Source: RFSX01 sp964567435
GTDB lineage: Bacteria > Bacteroidota > Bacteroidia > Chitinophagales > Saprospiraceae
Direction of reading: 5' to 3'
DNA: 64,000 nt
NCBI GenBank assembly: GCA_964567435.1
Contig: CAZMMQ010000007.1
Location: 31,993 to 95,992 of the forward strand
The position numbers were made by a program, and so were the translations under genes. This document shows positions 37,001 through 44,486 of this stretch, in pieces; the stretch's first letter is position 1; each line of letters begins with the position of its first letter. The notes below the pieces were generated by a model. That model did no database searches, had not been told where the DNA came from, and saw nothing but the letters and a program-made list of their open reading frames with translations.

Positions 37001-38824
37001 AGCCACACTTGTGGACACGCAAAACTCAAAATTTCCAGGGACACCTGATCCTGACGCATTTGATACTTCTATAAAATACTCCACATTACCATTAACAGCT
37101 AAGGTAAACTCATCTCCTGGTGTACAACCAAGTAAGACACCTTGCTGACCTGTACCTGAACAGTCGCCTTGTAAAACTTGAACGACAGGCTCAAAACTTC
37201 CACCACCATCTACTGTGATGGTCATTTCAGAGGCATCTACATCTGTAAAAACTGAAAACCAAAAACCTTGTTCTCCACAATCGCTATCGCAGAAATAGAG
37301 ATTACAAGTATTGGCACATTCGTCACCGCCTCCAGTGGTAGGGCTCAAAGCCATAGCGTCATCGCAGTTCTCATGTTCGACTGGGCATAGTTGCATATCA
37401 ACCAAAGCCATTAACTCAATCTCTCCGCAATCAGCAACATCAGACATCACTCGGACAAATCTTTGACCTGATCCACAGGTAGGGAAAGCCTGATCTGTAA
37501 AATCTCCAGTAGCACTGAATAATAAGGTAGAGCAGTCACTATCGAAGACATCAATTTGCAATGATGGCCCTATAGAAATATTAGTTGCTGATAGCAATCT
37601 AGCACCACCTTCTTCACTTAACACATACCAAATCTCACCATTTGGAGAGCAGCAGTTCGTATATATTTCAGGTGAAGGAACAAGATCTTCTGTCGCATCA
37701 TTACAAGTTGTATTATCAGGAAGTGGTGGTGTTTCCACAGTAAAAGAGCCACTATTGTCCATCAGTACCCAGTATGATTCTGTAGCATCCGCTGTTATTG
37801 TCAGTGGACTATCATTGCAATCTCCCAGAGAAGATAAGCTCGTGCAATCTGCACCTATAAAAAGTTCGAAATCTCCAGTTATGGTAAACTGAGGGAGTGA
37901 AGCATCAGTATTAAAAGTATACCAGATACCTGGTACTCCATCCATACAATCACCAGGTGTTGCCTCACTGTCAGGACAAGCATCACCGGCAGGATTCCCA
38001 TTCTCAATGTCACCACAAGCAAGAGTACCTGAGCCTAGTGCCAATGCGTTGGAGCACACATCTTCTGGTGGCCCTGTCATCATTTGCGTCTCTTCGATAT
38101 CGAATGTCCCAGGCAAATCACTTGATACTTCAACTAAATAGTCTCCTGCGGCTAGACAAGTCGCTTCGACAACATCATTACAAGCACCAGACGTAGATAC
38201 TTCCAGACCTCCACAGGCGTCATAGATATTAATTTCTGGATTGGATATAGTCCCCCCTGTAATCTCGACTATTAGCGTAGTTCCATCAGAACCAACGCTA
38301 ACTTCATACCACACAGAATGGTCCCCACCGCAAGATCCTGTTGGCGCAGAAGCACAACCATTATTCTGACCACTAAGTGTACCACTAAGAGGGTCTCCAG
38401 GGCAATCTTCGTTAGAAGGAGCTGTAAAAGGATTCAAGTCAAAAGACTCCCCGTCTTCTACAGCAATGAAATAGATTAAATTAGGATCAATAAGCCAATT
38501 GATTACACCACCACACTCGATTTCTGATAATGAATTACAGTCAGTACCTTCAAATAGGACAGCAGTACCACCACCGTCAAACTCAAACATTAAAACATCT
38601 GAAGTAAATTGGTAGGAGAACCATACTACGTCTGCACCACTAAGGCAGCCAGTTAATTCCGGATCGGGAATTCCATCTCCTGCAACACCAGTCTCATTAA
38701 TACTAGATGAGCAATCTTCTACCATCGTATTGGCTTCTGCATCTGCGCAGGTTAATTCTTGTCCTATTAGTGGAGTATTAAGCAGTAGAAAAGTTCCAAT
38801 AATTAGAGTGTAAAATACTTTCAT
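31064..38824 (-). CDS. Giant T9SS type B secreted protein (2586 aa)
   Basis: Signal peptide ends in LIGQ (about residue 22). The first 600 residues are four or five modules of the pre-peptidase C-terminal type (repeated CxxA...WYTF / WYEVSV / YFIEVS motifs with Cys pairs). A unique segment with GWYSISDGGAGCANTGNPN follows, then PKD-like modules (GGMSPFDFDWSDGSMSQS). A regular series of about 184-residue units, each marked by a CxCP motif, occupies roughly residues 1500-2060. A SprB-like repeat and the type B sorting domain end the protein (FIPTVFST, IYDRWGQLVY, NQGVYVYFI, terminal GDITLLR). No catalytic motif is seen. It is the first gene of the four-gene giant block and has its own terminator downstream. 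Confidence 0.93.
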   Translation of the reverse strand: MKVFYTLIIGTFLLLNTPLIGQELTCADAEANTMVEDCSSSINETGVAGDGIPDPELTGCLSGADVVWFSYQFTSDVLMFEFDGGGTAVLFEGTDCNSLSEIECGGVINWLIDPNLIYFIAVEDGESFDLNPFTAPSNEDCPGDPLSGTLSGQNNGCASAPTGSCGGDHSVWYEVSVGSDGTTLIVEITGGTISNPEINIYDACGGLEVSTSGACNDVVEATCLAAGDYLVEVSSDLPGTFDIEETQMMTGPPEDVCSNALALGSGTLACGDIENGNPAGDACPDSEATPGDCMDGVPGIWYTFNTDASLPQFTITGDFELFIGADCTSLSSLGDCNDSPLTITADATESYWVLMDNSGSFTVETPPLPDNTTCNDATEDLVPSPEIYTNCCSPNGEIWYVLSEEGGARLLSATNISIGPSLQIDVFDSDCSTLLFSATGDFTDQAFPTCGSGQRFVRVMSDVADCGEIELMALVDMQLCPVEHENCDDAMALSPTTGGGDECANTCNLYFCDSDCGEQGFWFSVFTDVDASEMTITVDGGGSFEPVVQVLQGDCSGTGQQGVLLGCTPGDEFTLAVNGNVEYFIEVSNASGSGVPGNFEFCVSTSVASAQCAVGTLVSSRPSNDGPPEGPFCAGEKVQFDYIVSFTSDPLGMGNNCQWLQGIIPSLGPGWDLDACSIESQTPAGGWEYFAEGEVDSQVNSARLGLQPSPHGGNELVFDGGQPLQIGNAIPQGWYSISDGGAGCANTGNPNTQWGIPQGCGSVMTFEITFFLQVRDDIDLNQCMDPEYMKVHIFTMADGMTGCWVNNACSEDAPAIENYEVACDGLPEVCDEVELQICSGDMLSIPLEICDGRDAEIMVSISEDSSTEIDGMTEGSIGDFGFIEDDLENTSCSIQDAIYEIYALDAETGCRGPSIEVVVTVFPELEINFNQDIGELFCPGENLKLGTENMCGTPPYTYQWDTGATTECINLPHEQFLPPGEQRVSVIVTDDNGCTLDLDFRYETSQQLNLDIAGPPSVCIGDGPDNPEYCVRHETPVFQLDYEWIVDPPVGLDFDVQDGDTCIVVMDELSTPGAYNMSVIVTDELSCVYDTTFQILVDNGPALTLTSGQCNGNEISLIGQNTNANVMATNMHIVQIDTTVNPNIIDTLIGPLQTDSLGVTVSDFSGLFELRGASVGGCMSSVPLILPPQPTPDVFVSPPSLCAGQTVTLTLNNPTAFTSFVWTAGTMTFTSAIITDTPSSSTTYTFVGTDFNGCEVIESHEVVVNSIPEVDVSGSSTVCNGGTTDLIANITGGMSPFDFDWSDGSMSQSITVSPTTPTTYTVNVTDANNCMNSANFEVSPASELTPVATAPSFCEGDMTTISAGAFDMYLWRDPNDMQISGGGQTIDVSVPGIYSLTVTDISGCTGATTVEVVEISRLPNVLTDVSATLCNDSGGTDPTSINLDALVDSGIQGFWRDNNDNNISANSNDFSVVGLPAGTYDFSFVTTNATDPCPNETVPFQLIVNNCGCPSVAVGSISDYCASDNNMAFDLTQIQFTTEPGRWIIDRAGEIDFSDDEILVTASTGEGLFTLIYILDTAPPSPCASQSMPVTFEVFRQPFAELDQNSVSRCNSNATGEPTGLDLNTLITAGDNSGTWSHSGAGPAVNGTMVDFAGIDLGDYIYEYTLDVEAGSLCMPLQLMTTIRVIDCNCPDISIMPLDDLCITGTTINLNGFLVNPGGEQGQWSVNDPSGMPVPTSSLIGDRFESDGLPPGTYTVSYSLITPITGCDLINTVSQDITINDEPEVSLTTASISVCNAEEMDNLPFMVDLDTLLASGSGDWSVSASFPGVFDDNENVIDFTGVPPDVYEVVFTTDNALTPCEQVDIPLAIDVRACGCPMFLFTTPDDFCNTDGNIDLDQFITNIGSLPDGEWFIVSGSSPPNLNGSMVNLTNYVTGPYEYQYRLDNVPMGCTVRNLNIVINVIQAVDVSVEALISPCNVVQNDGSHCINLNDFVTISGGTGTWTVDPFYLADGGDDSDITNICFDGLPLNTSYSFTFTAEDDNGLCDPVIERSTIVVRDCSCPNVDIASPDPLCQGESLDLTTLEGGLTSDGTWTASQGGTSIDLQNEILETGDLDGIIDLLFTPSGVFDPLCDLGMVSVEISIPQSAGTATPVELCSGEEVVVDLFGQLSGASLGGVWTEASTNPNQTGFDDIAGTFNTLGQRSGVYEFMYTAPEAGSCPADEEVVTVNLLFNPVADAGDGGVITCNASVELGGSGTSVGGDFNYQWTATDGGSLTVDDQPVIMVSQAGTYTLVVTDIDGCTAQDMVVVTSDGGLTAGVDISEPNCPSDFGQAVVTTTNGAGVVLFSLDGGEFQESDMFGNLPTGPHTIVVTDDNGCEIMLDFVIPEPEVLDVDSGEDREVELGDSLYILNAAISANIDPATIVSVTWVDADSGEELCSGPLSLCGQIEVDPEIFNEYCVTIVNADGCEATDCVILREQLVRDVFIPTVFSTSADNTADQTFFVQTDRFVEAVEEMRIYDRWGQLVYSIPTEVLPNDPSVGWNGRWGNTGGLLNQGVYVYFIKVRYSAFDGMPETDIFAGDITLLR
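32640..34310 (-). repeat. ~184-residue repeats marked by CxCP in the 2586-aa protein
   Basis: Four CxCP marks (NCGCPSV, DCNCPDI, ACGCPMF, DCSCPNV) fall near 34300, 33755, 33200 and 32645, i.e. every 545-555 bases. Between marks each unit has two similar halves with a C(N/I)..LNxL or LDxL motif, then GxW and GxYxYxY. The constant spacing points to serial duplication. Confidence 0.75.
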
Positions 38825-39254
38825 AGAGTTTCTGATTTATTGTTGCTAAACAGAATAATAGTTGTAGATAACACATACACTATTATTACAAAAACTAGCA
38901 ATTCACTAAAATATAGAATTAATGTTTTTTATTGAAGTATGAAAGAATAGTTCTCACTTCTTAGGTGCTAATGGGTAATTGCCTAAAAATGTATTATTGA
39001 TTATCAATTGATTATACATTGAATAATATTACCATATATAGTCGTGTCAGATCTAACCTATATATTGTTGTGAAAAACTAACTACCATACAATGAAAGTG
39101 AAGACGATCACGTCTTATGATAAATAAGTCAATTTTCGGAGCTAGATATTATGAGATTGTACACTTAATGCCTAATTGTAATATATTGTGGATGGAAATC
39201 GGTTGTTTTTAATAAGCAGTTTTCTTCTGATTTAACTACTATAAAAATTAAGAT
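38825..39254. other. Divergent intergenic region without recognised gene
   Basis: 430 A/T-rich bases separate the 2586-aa gene (minus) from the small outer-membrane-like gene (plus). Promoters for both must lie here. A near-match TAGTTTTTG on the minus strand at about 38892-38900 is one base off the Bacteroidota -7 consensus spacing. No RNA gene or repeat was recognised. Confidence 0.55.
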
Positions 39255-39869
39255 ATGGAAAGGAAGCATATAATTATATTTCTATTAGGACTATTCATGC
39301 TCAGTTATGTGAATGACAGTTTTTCGCAGAGACGATCATCAAGAAGTAGAACTACAGACAGAGATCGTGACAGAGGCACAGAGAATACAAGTTCATTTAA
39401 GGATAACCTGGCCTATGATTTATTTGTTGGAACCTTAGGTTTTAATGGTGGTTTTTCCGCCTCAGCAAAGGGGGGTGTAGGATATAAGCCAGTTGACATA
39501 GTCACTGTAGGAGGCGGTGCAAAATTTCTTTACCAATTTGTCAATAGATTTGGAACTGATGATTTTAGTTCATTCAGCTATGCTCTTTTCCCATATGCAA
39601 GAGTCAAGCTTGGCGAATCCTTCTATCTAAAGGGAGAATACAACTTTTTTTCCTTTGATACAGGATTTCCAAATGCAGATAGAATCAATTTCACCTTCCC
39701 TATGGTTGGGGGTGGATACTTACAAGGATTTGGACAGTGGAGATTTGGATTTGAGGTGTTGTTATTAGTGAATGACAGAGTTATAGATAATCCGTTCTTT
39801 GCAGGTGTTGAGGCCAGTGACTTATACACGCTTATAGAATATAACATATCATTTTTGTATAATTTCTAG
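39255..39869 (+). CDS. Small outer-membrane beta-barrel-like protein
   Basis: Not assignable to a named family. The 204 residues start with a signal peptide (IIIFLLGLFMLSYVNDSFS) followed by an Arg/Ser/Asp-rich spacer. The rest alternates polar and hydrophobic residues with many Gly and aromatic positions (VGTLGFNGGFSASAKGGVGYKPVD, VGGGYLQGFGQWRFGFEVLL) and ends in YNISFLYNF. A final aromatic residue and such strands are typical of small eight-stranded outer-membrane barrels. Next to giant surface proteins and a TonB receptor, an envelope location is likely. It has its own hairpin terminator. Confidence 0.75.
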   Translation: MERKHIIIFLLGLFMLSYVNDSFSQRRSSRSRTTDRDRDRGTENTSSFKDNLAYDLFVGTLGFNGGFSASAKGGVGYKPVDIVTVGGGAKFLYQFVNRFGTDDFSSFSYALFPYARVKLGESFYLKGEYNFFSFDTGFPNADRINFTFPMVGGGYLQGFGQWRFGFEVLLLVNDRVIDNPFFAGVEASDLYTLIEYNISFLYNF

Positions 39870-39888
39870 TACCAAAAATGTGTCATCA

Positions 39889-39924
39889 AAAAAGCCTTCA
39901 AGAAAAATATCTTGAAGGCTTTTT
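39889..39924. terminator. Bidirectional intrinsic terminator
   Basis: A perfect 14-bp stem (arms 39889-39902 and 39911-39924, core AAGCCTTCAAG) with an 8-base loop ends in T-runs on both strands. It sits between the convergent outer-membrane-like gene and the TonB receptor gene and serves both. Confidence 0.92.
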
Positions 39925-39946
39925 AATTATCACCAGGTTCAATCCA

Positions 39947-42409
39947 TCAAAACATGACACTTGCACTAAGAAGAAAGTTAGTTCCTGCTTGAGGATAGAG
40001 ATAATTCTCTGTAATCAATCCACCGAAGATATAACTATAGGTATACCCGTTAGATGCATATCTGGTATTGAATATATTATTGACCAGTAATTTAAATTCA
40101 ATTTCTTGAACCAACTCTGTTTCTATCTTATATCGTAAATGAAAGTCGTTCACGAAATAAGGGTCCAATGATCTATTTTCATTACTTGTGTTATCTAGAA
40201 ACTGTCGTCCTACATATTTGGATAACAAACTCGCATCAAAATTTGGGAGGATGTGATATGTAAATTTACTTCCGGCAATGACAGAAGGAGAAAAGGCAAT
40301 GTCGGTATCTGTAAACAAAGTCTCTTGAACACCACCATTGTCAAAATCTGCTATCTTCTCTACAAACTCTGAGATCCTGTTTCTACTGAAGGTTACATTT
40401 GGCTCCCAAGTCAATAGTTCTGCCAATAAAAGACTTCCAGACAGTTCTACACCAAATCGCACAGAGTTATCGACATTGGTTCTCACCGGGGCACCTACAT
40501 CATTAACCGCGCCTGTAAGTACTAACTGATCATTATATAACATGTAGTAAAAATTAGCTTCAAAGGTATGATCTGGTTTCTCAGCTCGGTATCCAAATTC
40601 AAAATCGTGTAACTGCTCCGCCTCGGGCACAGTAGTCCCTATAGCATCCAGAAAATCAGATCTGACTGGCTCTCTCTGTGCTGCAGCGTATGAGGCATAC
40701 AATTTACTATGTGGCGTAAGATCAAAGCTTAATCCAACTTTGGGATTGACAAAGGTGTAACTGGTATCTATACCCGAATCTCTACCAGCAATCAGTGACT
40801 GATCACTATCTAATCCTGCTGTCTTGTAACTGATGCTACGAAATTGAAGGTCTCCAAAAACAGATAGTTTAGGCAATAATTGATAATCTGCTTTCATGTA
40901 ACTATTAAATTCGTTCTTGGTAGCATCACTTCTATAATATTCTGGCTCCTCAGGCAAAATGGCCTCTTCTATATTGATAACGTTACCAAAATGGTCTCCT
41001 AAGTAAGAGTTGTATGCTGCACCCAAGATAAGTGCTAAGTCATTATTTGGCTTATACTCTATATTAGCAATAGCCCCAAAGAAATCATTGTCTAACCACC
41101 TTCTCCATACCAAGTCACTGACGACACCTTGGAGTGATGCTTCAGCAGGAAATATATTCCCTACATCTTCCTGGAATCTAAATTGCTCGAAAAAGCCTTT
41201 TCCCTTTGTATAATGACCCGTTAAGTTCAATTTGACAAGTTCACTCAACTGCGAATTGACAAATAATTGAAGATGAGTCTGTCGATAACTATCTACTTGA
41301 TTTTCATAAGTGTACGCATTGAATGATTCATTTGAACTAAACAAATTGATACTATCTTGAACGGTATTATAATCCCCATTTGAGTTGTTCAAAAAGTGAA
41401 TTAAAAGTGCTTCTTCATCTCCATTAAATCTGGCTTCAGGCACACCATTCCAAGCTTGGTAAGTTCTCTCATTTCCAGAGAAAGCATTTATTTTTATAGA
41501 GGTCTTTTCAGTAACACTAGCAGCAGATAGATACCACGAGTCTAAATCCGAGGTAGCTCTATCTATAAATCCATCAGAATTAATTCGAGAATAACGTCCT
41601 TCTATGTTAAACTGATTATTCATCAGACCTGTATTGACGGTTACACTTTGTTTCTGTGTACCAAATGATCCTACTGTGAAGTCTCCTCTTACGAATGGAT
41701 TCTGACTTATATAATTAGTATTGAGGCTGACTGAGCCTCCAAAAGCACCACTCCCATTTGTAGAAGGTCCTACTCCTCTTTGAATCTGGATTCTATCTAC
41801 GGAAGATCCGAAGTCTGGCAAGTCTACCCAAAACACGCCATGACTCTCAGAATCATTGAGCGGTATGCCGTTAATGGTGACATTGACTCTTGTTGCATCA
41901 GAACCTCGTATACGCATACCAGTATATCCTATACCTGCACCAGCATCAGATGTAATAACCATAGATGGCGCATGTTCTAACAAAAAAGGAACATCCTGTG
42001 CCATATTCTTAAACTGGATACTTTCTCTATCCATTTCAGTATAGGCATATGGAGACCTTTTGTCTAACTTATTGGCTACAACTTCTATGTTCTCTAATTG
42101 GAAAAGACTTTGTTGCATATTGATATCCAACAATTCATTTTGCTCTAAGATCAATGAATAAGTCTCGTCACCATATCCAAGGTATGTAACCTTGACCGTG
42201 ACATCACCAGCAGGGACATTCTCTAACAAATATCTTCCTGCATAATCAGTAACAGTGGCCAGAGATTCAGAGCCAACTACAAAAACCGAAGCGCCTTGCA
42301 ATTTCTCACCATTGGCATTCTTGACTTTGCCAAGAATAGAATACTGAGCTTGGCACAGCATACATGTAAATAATAATGAAGTAAAAATGATTGCTTGTCT
42401 TTTAATCAT
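39947..42409 (-). CDS. TonB-dependent receptor under TPP riboswitch control (predicted thiamin receptor)
   Basis: Outer-membrane active-transport receptor. A signal peptide (ending CQAQ) is followed by a CarboxypepD_reg-like domain (about residues 24-105: ILGKVKNANGEKLQGASV), then the plug domain (about 110-230, with GMRIRGSDATRVNVTINGIPLND and GSGAFGGSV) and a 22-stranded barrel to the end (LLSASVMF with terminal Phe). About 820 residues is normal. The ATG at 42409 is preferred over an in-frame TTG three codons upstream. A thiamin pyrophosphate riboswitch precedes it, so the cargo is most likely thiamin, its phosphates or a precursor; that follows from regulation, not from the protein. PnuC-type and kinase genes lie upstream. 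Confidence 0.93.
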   Translation of the reverse strand: MIKRQAIIFTSLLFTCMLCQAQYSILGKVKNANGEKLQGASVFVVGSESLATVTDYAGRYLLENVPAGDVTVKVTYLGYGDETYSLILEQNELLDINMQQSLFQLENIEVVANKLDKRSPYAYTEMDRESIQFKNMAQDVPFLLEHAPSMVITSDAGAGIGYTGMRIRGSDATRVNVTINGIPLNDSESHGVFWVDLPDFGSSVDRIQIQRGVGPSTNGSGAFGGSVSLNTNYISQNPFVRGDFTVGSFGTQKQSVTVNTGLMNNQFNIEGRYSRINSDGFIDRATSDLDSWYLSAASVTEKTSIKINAFSGNERTYQAWNGVPEARFNGDEEALLIHFLNNSNGDYNTVQDSINLFSSNESFNAYTYENQVDSYRQTHLQLFVNSQLSELVKLNLTGHYTKGKGFFEQFRFQEDVGNIFPAEASLQGVVSDLVWRRWLDNDFFGAIANIEYKPNNDLALILGAAYNSYLGDHFGNVINIEEAILPEEPEYYRSDATKNEFNSYMKADYQLLPKLSVFGDLQFRSISYKTAGLDSDQSLIAGRDSGIDTSYTFVNPKVGLSFDLTPHSKLYASYAAAQREPVRSDFLDAIGTTVPEAEQLHDFEFGYRAEKPDHTFEANFYYMLYNDQLVLTGAVNDVGAPVRTNVDNSVRFGVELSGSLLLAELLTWEPNVTFSRNRISEFVEKIADFDNGGVQETLFTDTDIAFSPSVIAGSKFTYHILPNFDASLLSKYVGRQFLDNTSNENRSLDPYFVNDFHLRYKIETELVQEIEFKLLVNNIFNTRYASNGYTYSYIFGGLITENYLYPQAGTNFLLSASVMF

Positions 42410-42430
42410 AATTTTCAAACCTAATCAATT

Positions 42431-42480
42431 AAAAAAACTAAGCGAGGTCGAGATAGCCAATACACTCCTATTGCCTTAGT
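42431..42480 (-). promoter_or_regulatory. Possible terminator-type expression platform of the TPP riboswitch
   Basis: Just downstream of the aptamer the minus strand has ACTAAG (42480-42475) complementary to CTTAGT (42442-42437), with a smaller GCAATA/TATTG pair inside, and CTTAGT runs straight into further Ts down to 42431. This looks like a thiamin-dependent terminator hairpin before the receptor gene. The stem is short and its competing anti-terminator was not worked out. Confidence 0.45.
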
Positions 42481-42562
42481 GACTCCCTTCTCAGCATTAC
42501 CTGAGCAGGTTCTATGGGTATAATCTCAGCACATTTCTATTATAGAAAAAGCACCCCTCTTA
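42479..42562 (-). ncRNA. TPP (THI-box) riboswitch
   Basis: On the minus strand the conserved aptamer segments appear in order: GGGGTGC, then CTGAGAT, then ATACCCATAGAACCTG, then CAGGTAATGCTGAGAAGGGAG. These are the THI-box sequences that bind the pyrimidine and pyrophosphate parts of thiamin pyrophosphate. It lies about 70 bases before the TonB receptor ATG, in the leader, and should lower receptor expression when TPP is plentiful. The downstream P1 arm is only approximate, so the ends are uncertain by a few bases. Confidence 0.93.
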
Positions 42563-42659
42563 AAAAATCAGTGCAAAGATAATCAATTGAATCAGTTAGA
42601 AGTGTCTTGTAGAAAATAAAATCAACAGTCGATAAAGACATAAATTTAAAGATATGGAA

Positions 42660-43160
42660 TTATGCTATCGAAAAGTAATGCAATACATTTTGAAGCCGAC
42701 TGTCACCTACTCCATTTATGATATGATATGGCGCATCGTACCTCTCCAACAACGTTATAAAACTGTCAAATAATTCAACACGTCTGTCAGCGTCTTCTCT
42801 TAGTCCATCATCAATCCAAGGTGTATCTGGGTACATTAAAAATATATAATCGAAAGGCTCCAAATTTTCAAGAGCTGTCTGTATCACAATAGGCACCTGA
42901 CCGTATTTGTCCATAGCCCAAATGGACAGATTATACATGTATGTATCCAAAATTAATGGACTACCCTTTGGATGACTATTGACAATACGTTGATGCTCTT
43001 CGGCTATAGTGATAATGGAGTCAAGTGTATACCCTGGACCATTTTCCTGCAAGTAAGTTCTGGCGAATTCTGGAATAATAAGGACATCTAGTTCTTGACT
43101 TAATTCAGATGCAATGGTTGACTTACCTGAACTCTCAGGACCAGTGATGAGGATTCTCAT
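42660..43160 (-). CDS. P-loop kinase of the NadR/AAA_28 type
   Basis: Small ATP-dependent kinase, 166 residues. It has the Walker A motif GPESSGKST (residues 7-15), a PEFART motif typical of the ribosylnicotinamide-kinase domain of NadR, a Walker B-like LILDTYM, and a DGLREDADRR motif in the lid. Its start overlaps the stop of the pnuC-type gene (ATGA), so transporter and kinase are translationally coupled; this pairing traps a vitamin by phosphorylation. NadR kinases phosphorylate nicotinamide riboside, but the adjacent TPP-riboswitch receptor makes thiamin an alternative substrate. The sequence alone does not decide. Confidence 0.85.
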   Translation of the reverse strand: MRILITGPESSGKSTIASELSQELDVLIIPEFARTYLQENGPGYTLDSIITIAEEHQRIVNSHPKGSPLILDTYMYNLSIWAMDKYGQVPIVIQTALENLEPFDYIFLMYPDTPWIDDGLREDADRRVELFDSFITLLERYDAPYHIINGVGDSRLQNVLHYFSIA

Positions 43161-43750
43161 TCTGAACTATTTGCGGTTGTATCATTCAAACTACTCTGAT
43201 AACTATGACGCCATTGAATGTATCCCGCGACAGAAAAGAGAAAGAAGATCACCATCAAACCACTGTAAATTTTTAAGCCTCTATCCAAGTACAGCCACAC
43301 TGAAAAAAGGTTAATAAATATCCAAAACAACCATGAGGACAATACTTTGTGTGCTTCCATATAACTAGCAATTAAGCTGAAGATAGTAGACGTCGCATCA
43401 GCAAATGGTCGAGGAGAATCCGTGGCTTTATTGAGTACAAAACCAAGTAAAACTGAGAAGAGAATCCCAATAGAAATAGATGTAATGAAATACCAGCCTT
43501 TTTTGATTTGTACCGTAAAATCTCTGTCCCGATTCTTTTGCCAAACATACCATCCATAAATACCGATCAAAACGTAATAGAAATACAAGATGGACTCTGC
43601 ATATAATTTAGAACAATAGAACAGATATATACTACTCAAGCTGGAGATAATCCCAACAGGCCAGGCCCATATCTTTTGGTAAATCATTAAAATGATAAAC
43701 CCAAGTCCTGTAATAACCGAAAAAATCTCAAGCAGCAGCAAAAACTCCAT
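43157..43750 (-). CDS. pnuC: PnuC-family vitamin transporter
   Basis: Inner-membrane facilitator of the PnuC family, which import nicotinamide riboside (PnuC) or thiamin (PnuT) by diffusion trapped by phosphorylation. About 197 residues with seven hydrophobic helices. Family marks are WPVGIISS near the start, YYVLIGIYGWYVW, and the C-terminal WLFWIFINLFSVWLYLDRGL and GYIQWRHS. The ATG at 43750 is chosen over a TTG one codon earlier. It overlaps the kinase gene by four bases. No riboswitch is seen in the short gap before it, so only the downstream receptor appears to be under the TPP riboswitch. Confidence 0.92.
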   Translation of the reverse strand: MEFLLLLEIFSVITGLGFIILMIYQKIWAWPVGIISSLSSIYLFYCSKLYAESILYFYYVLIGIYGWYVWQKNRDRDFTVQIKKGWYFITSISIGILFSVLLGFVLNKATDSPRPFADATSTIFSLIASYMEAHKVLSSWLFWIFINLFSVWLYLDRGLKIYSGLMVIFFLFSVAGYIQWRHSYQSSLNDTTANSSE

Positions 43751-43824
43751 CAAAAGCTAAATTAATCAATGAATACTACAAGATTAGAATAGAAATAAGA
43801 ATATTCTAGGTAGCTCAATATTGT

Positions 43825-44445
43825 ATGAATCTTGAGTTTCAAATAAACATATATTTGCAATCAGTGCACGACATTGAACCATATCATAAATGGCGACAGT
43901 ATTATATCTCCGCCGAGGATAAAAAATCTCAATTCTATGGGACTGTCCATAGTGAATTCACCTTTTCCAACAAGGTGTACAATTACTTTATCCATCCGCA
44001 GTGGGATTCAATAGGAAGCCAAACTTTATATGTCAAAAATATCTATACTGACTATGATGAGGGCTATGCCATGATAGAACTTATAGGAGAATGGAATGAT
44101 TGTCTAAATAATGACATCATGTACCTCAAAAGGAAACTTGTGGATAACCTTATGGCAAAGGGCATCTATAAGTACATTATCCTCTGTGATAACGTCCTTG
44201 AGTATCACGGTTCAGACGACAGCTATTATGAGGAATGGTGGGATGATGTCAAAGAAGATGATGGGCTGATTGTACTGATCAACCTACGTGAGCATATATT
44301 GAAAGAAATGGAGTCTCTTCGAATTCAACAATATGCGCATATTGGAGAGCATCTCAATGAGATCAATTGGCGTAAGGCTCAACCAAAGTTAGCTATACAA
44401 GAGATAGAATTACGAGTCAGACAAGCACAGAAGCAACTTATATAA
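43825..44445 (+). CDS. Cytoplasmic protein of unknown function upstream of era
   Basis: Not recognised. 206 residues without signal peptide or membrane segment, acidic in the middle (GSDDSYYEEWWDDVKEDDG) and ending in a basic, helix-forming tail (KLAIQEIELRVRQAQKQLI). The region VDNLMAKGIYKYIILCDNVLEY has an alternating beta-alpha pattern. It precedes era by 41 bases on the same strand and probably shares its transcript. Confidence 0.65.
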   Translation: MNLEFQINIYLQSVHDIEPYHKWRQYYISAEDKKSQFYGTVHSEFTFSNKVYNYFIHPQWDSIGSQTLYVKNIYTDYDEGYAMIELIGEWNDCLNNDIMYLKRKLVDNLMAKGIYKYIILCDNVLEYHGSDDSYYEEWWDDVKEDDGLIVLINLREHILKEMESLRIQQYAHIGEHLNEINWRKAQPKLAIQEIELRVRQAQKQLI

Positions 44446-44486
44446 TGTGCCCATATATCCTCATACAGTATTAAATCTTCATCCGA

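Noticed and set aside
14051..38824. Possible CRISPR or DNA tandem repeats in the giant genes
   Set aside because: Repeats are at protein level and diverged in DNA; no short identical repeats with regular spacers were seen.
42660..43750. Firm annotation as a nicotinamide riboside system
   Set aside because: PnuC and NadR-type kinase families suggest it, but the neighbouring TPP-riboswitch receptor makes thiamin equally possible.
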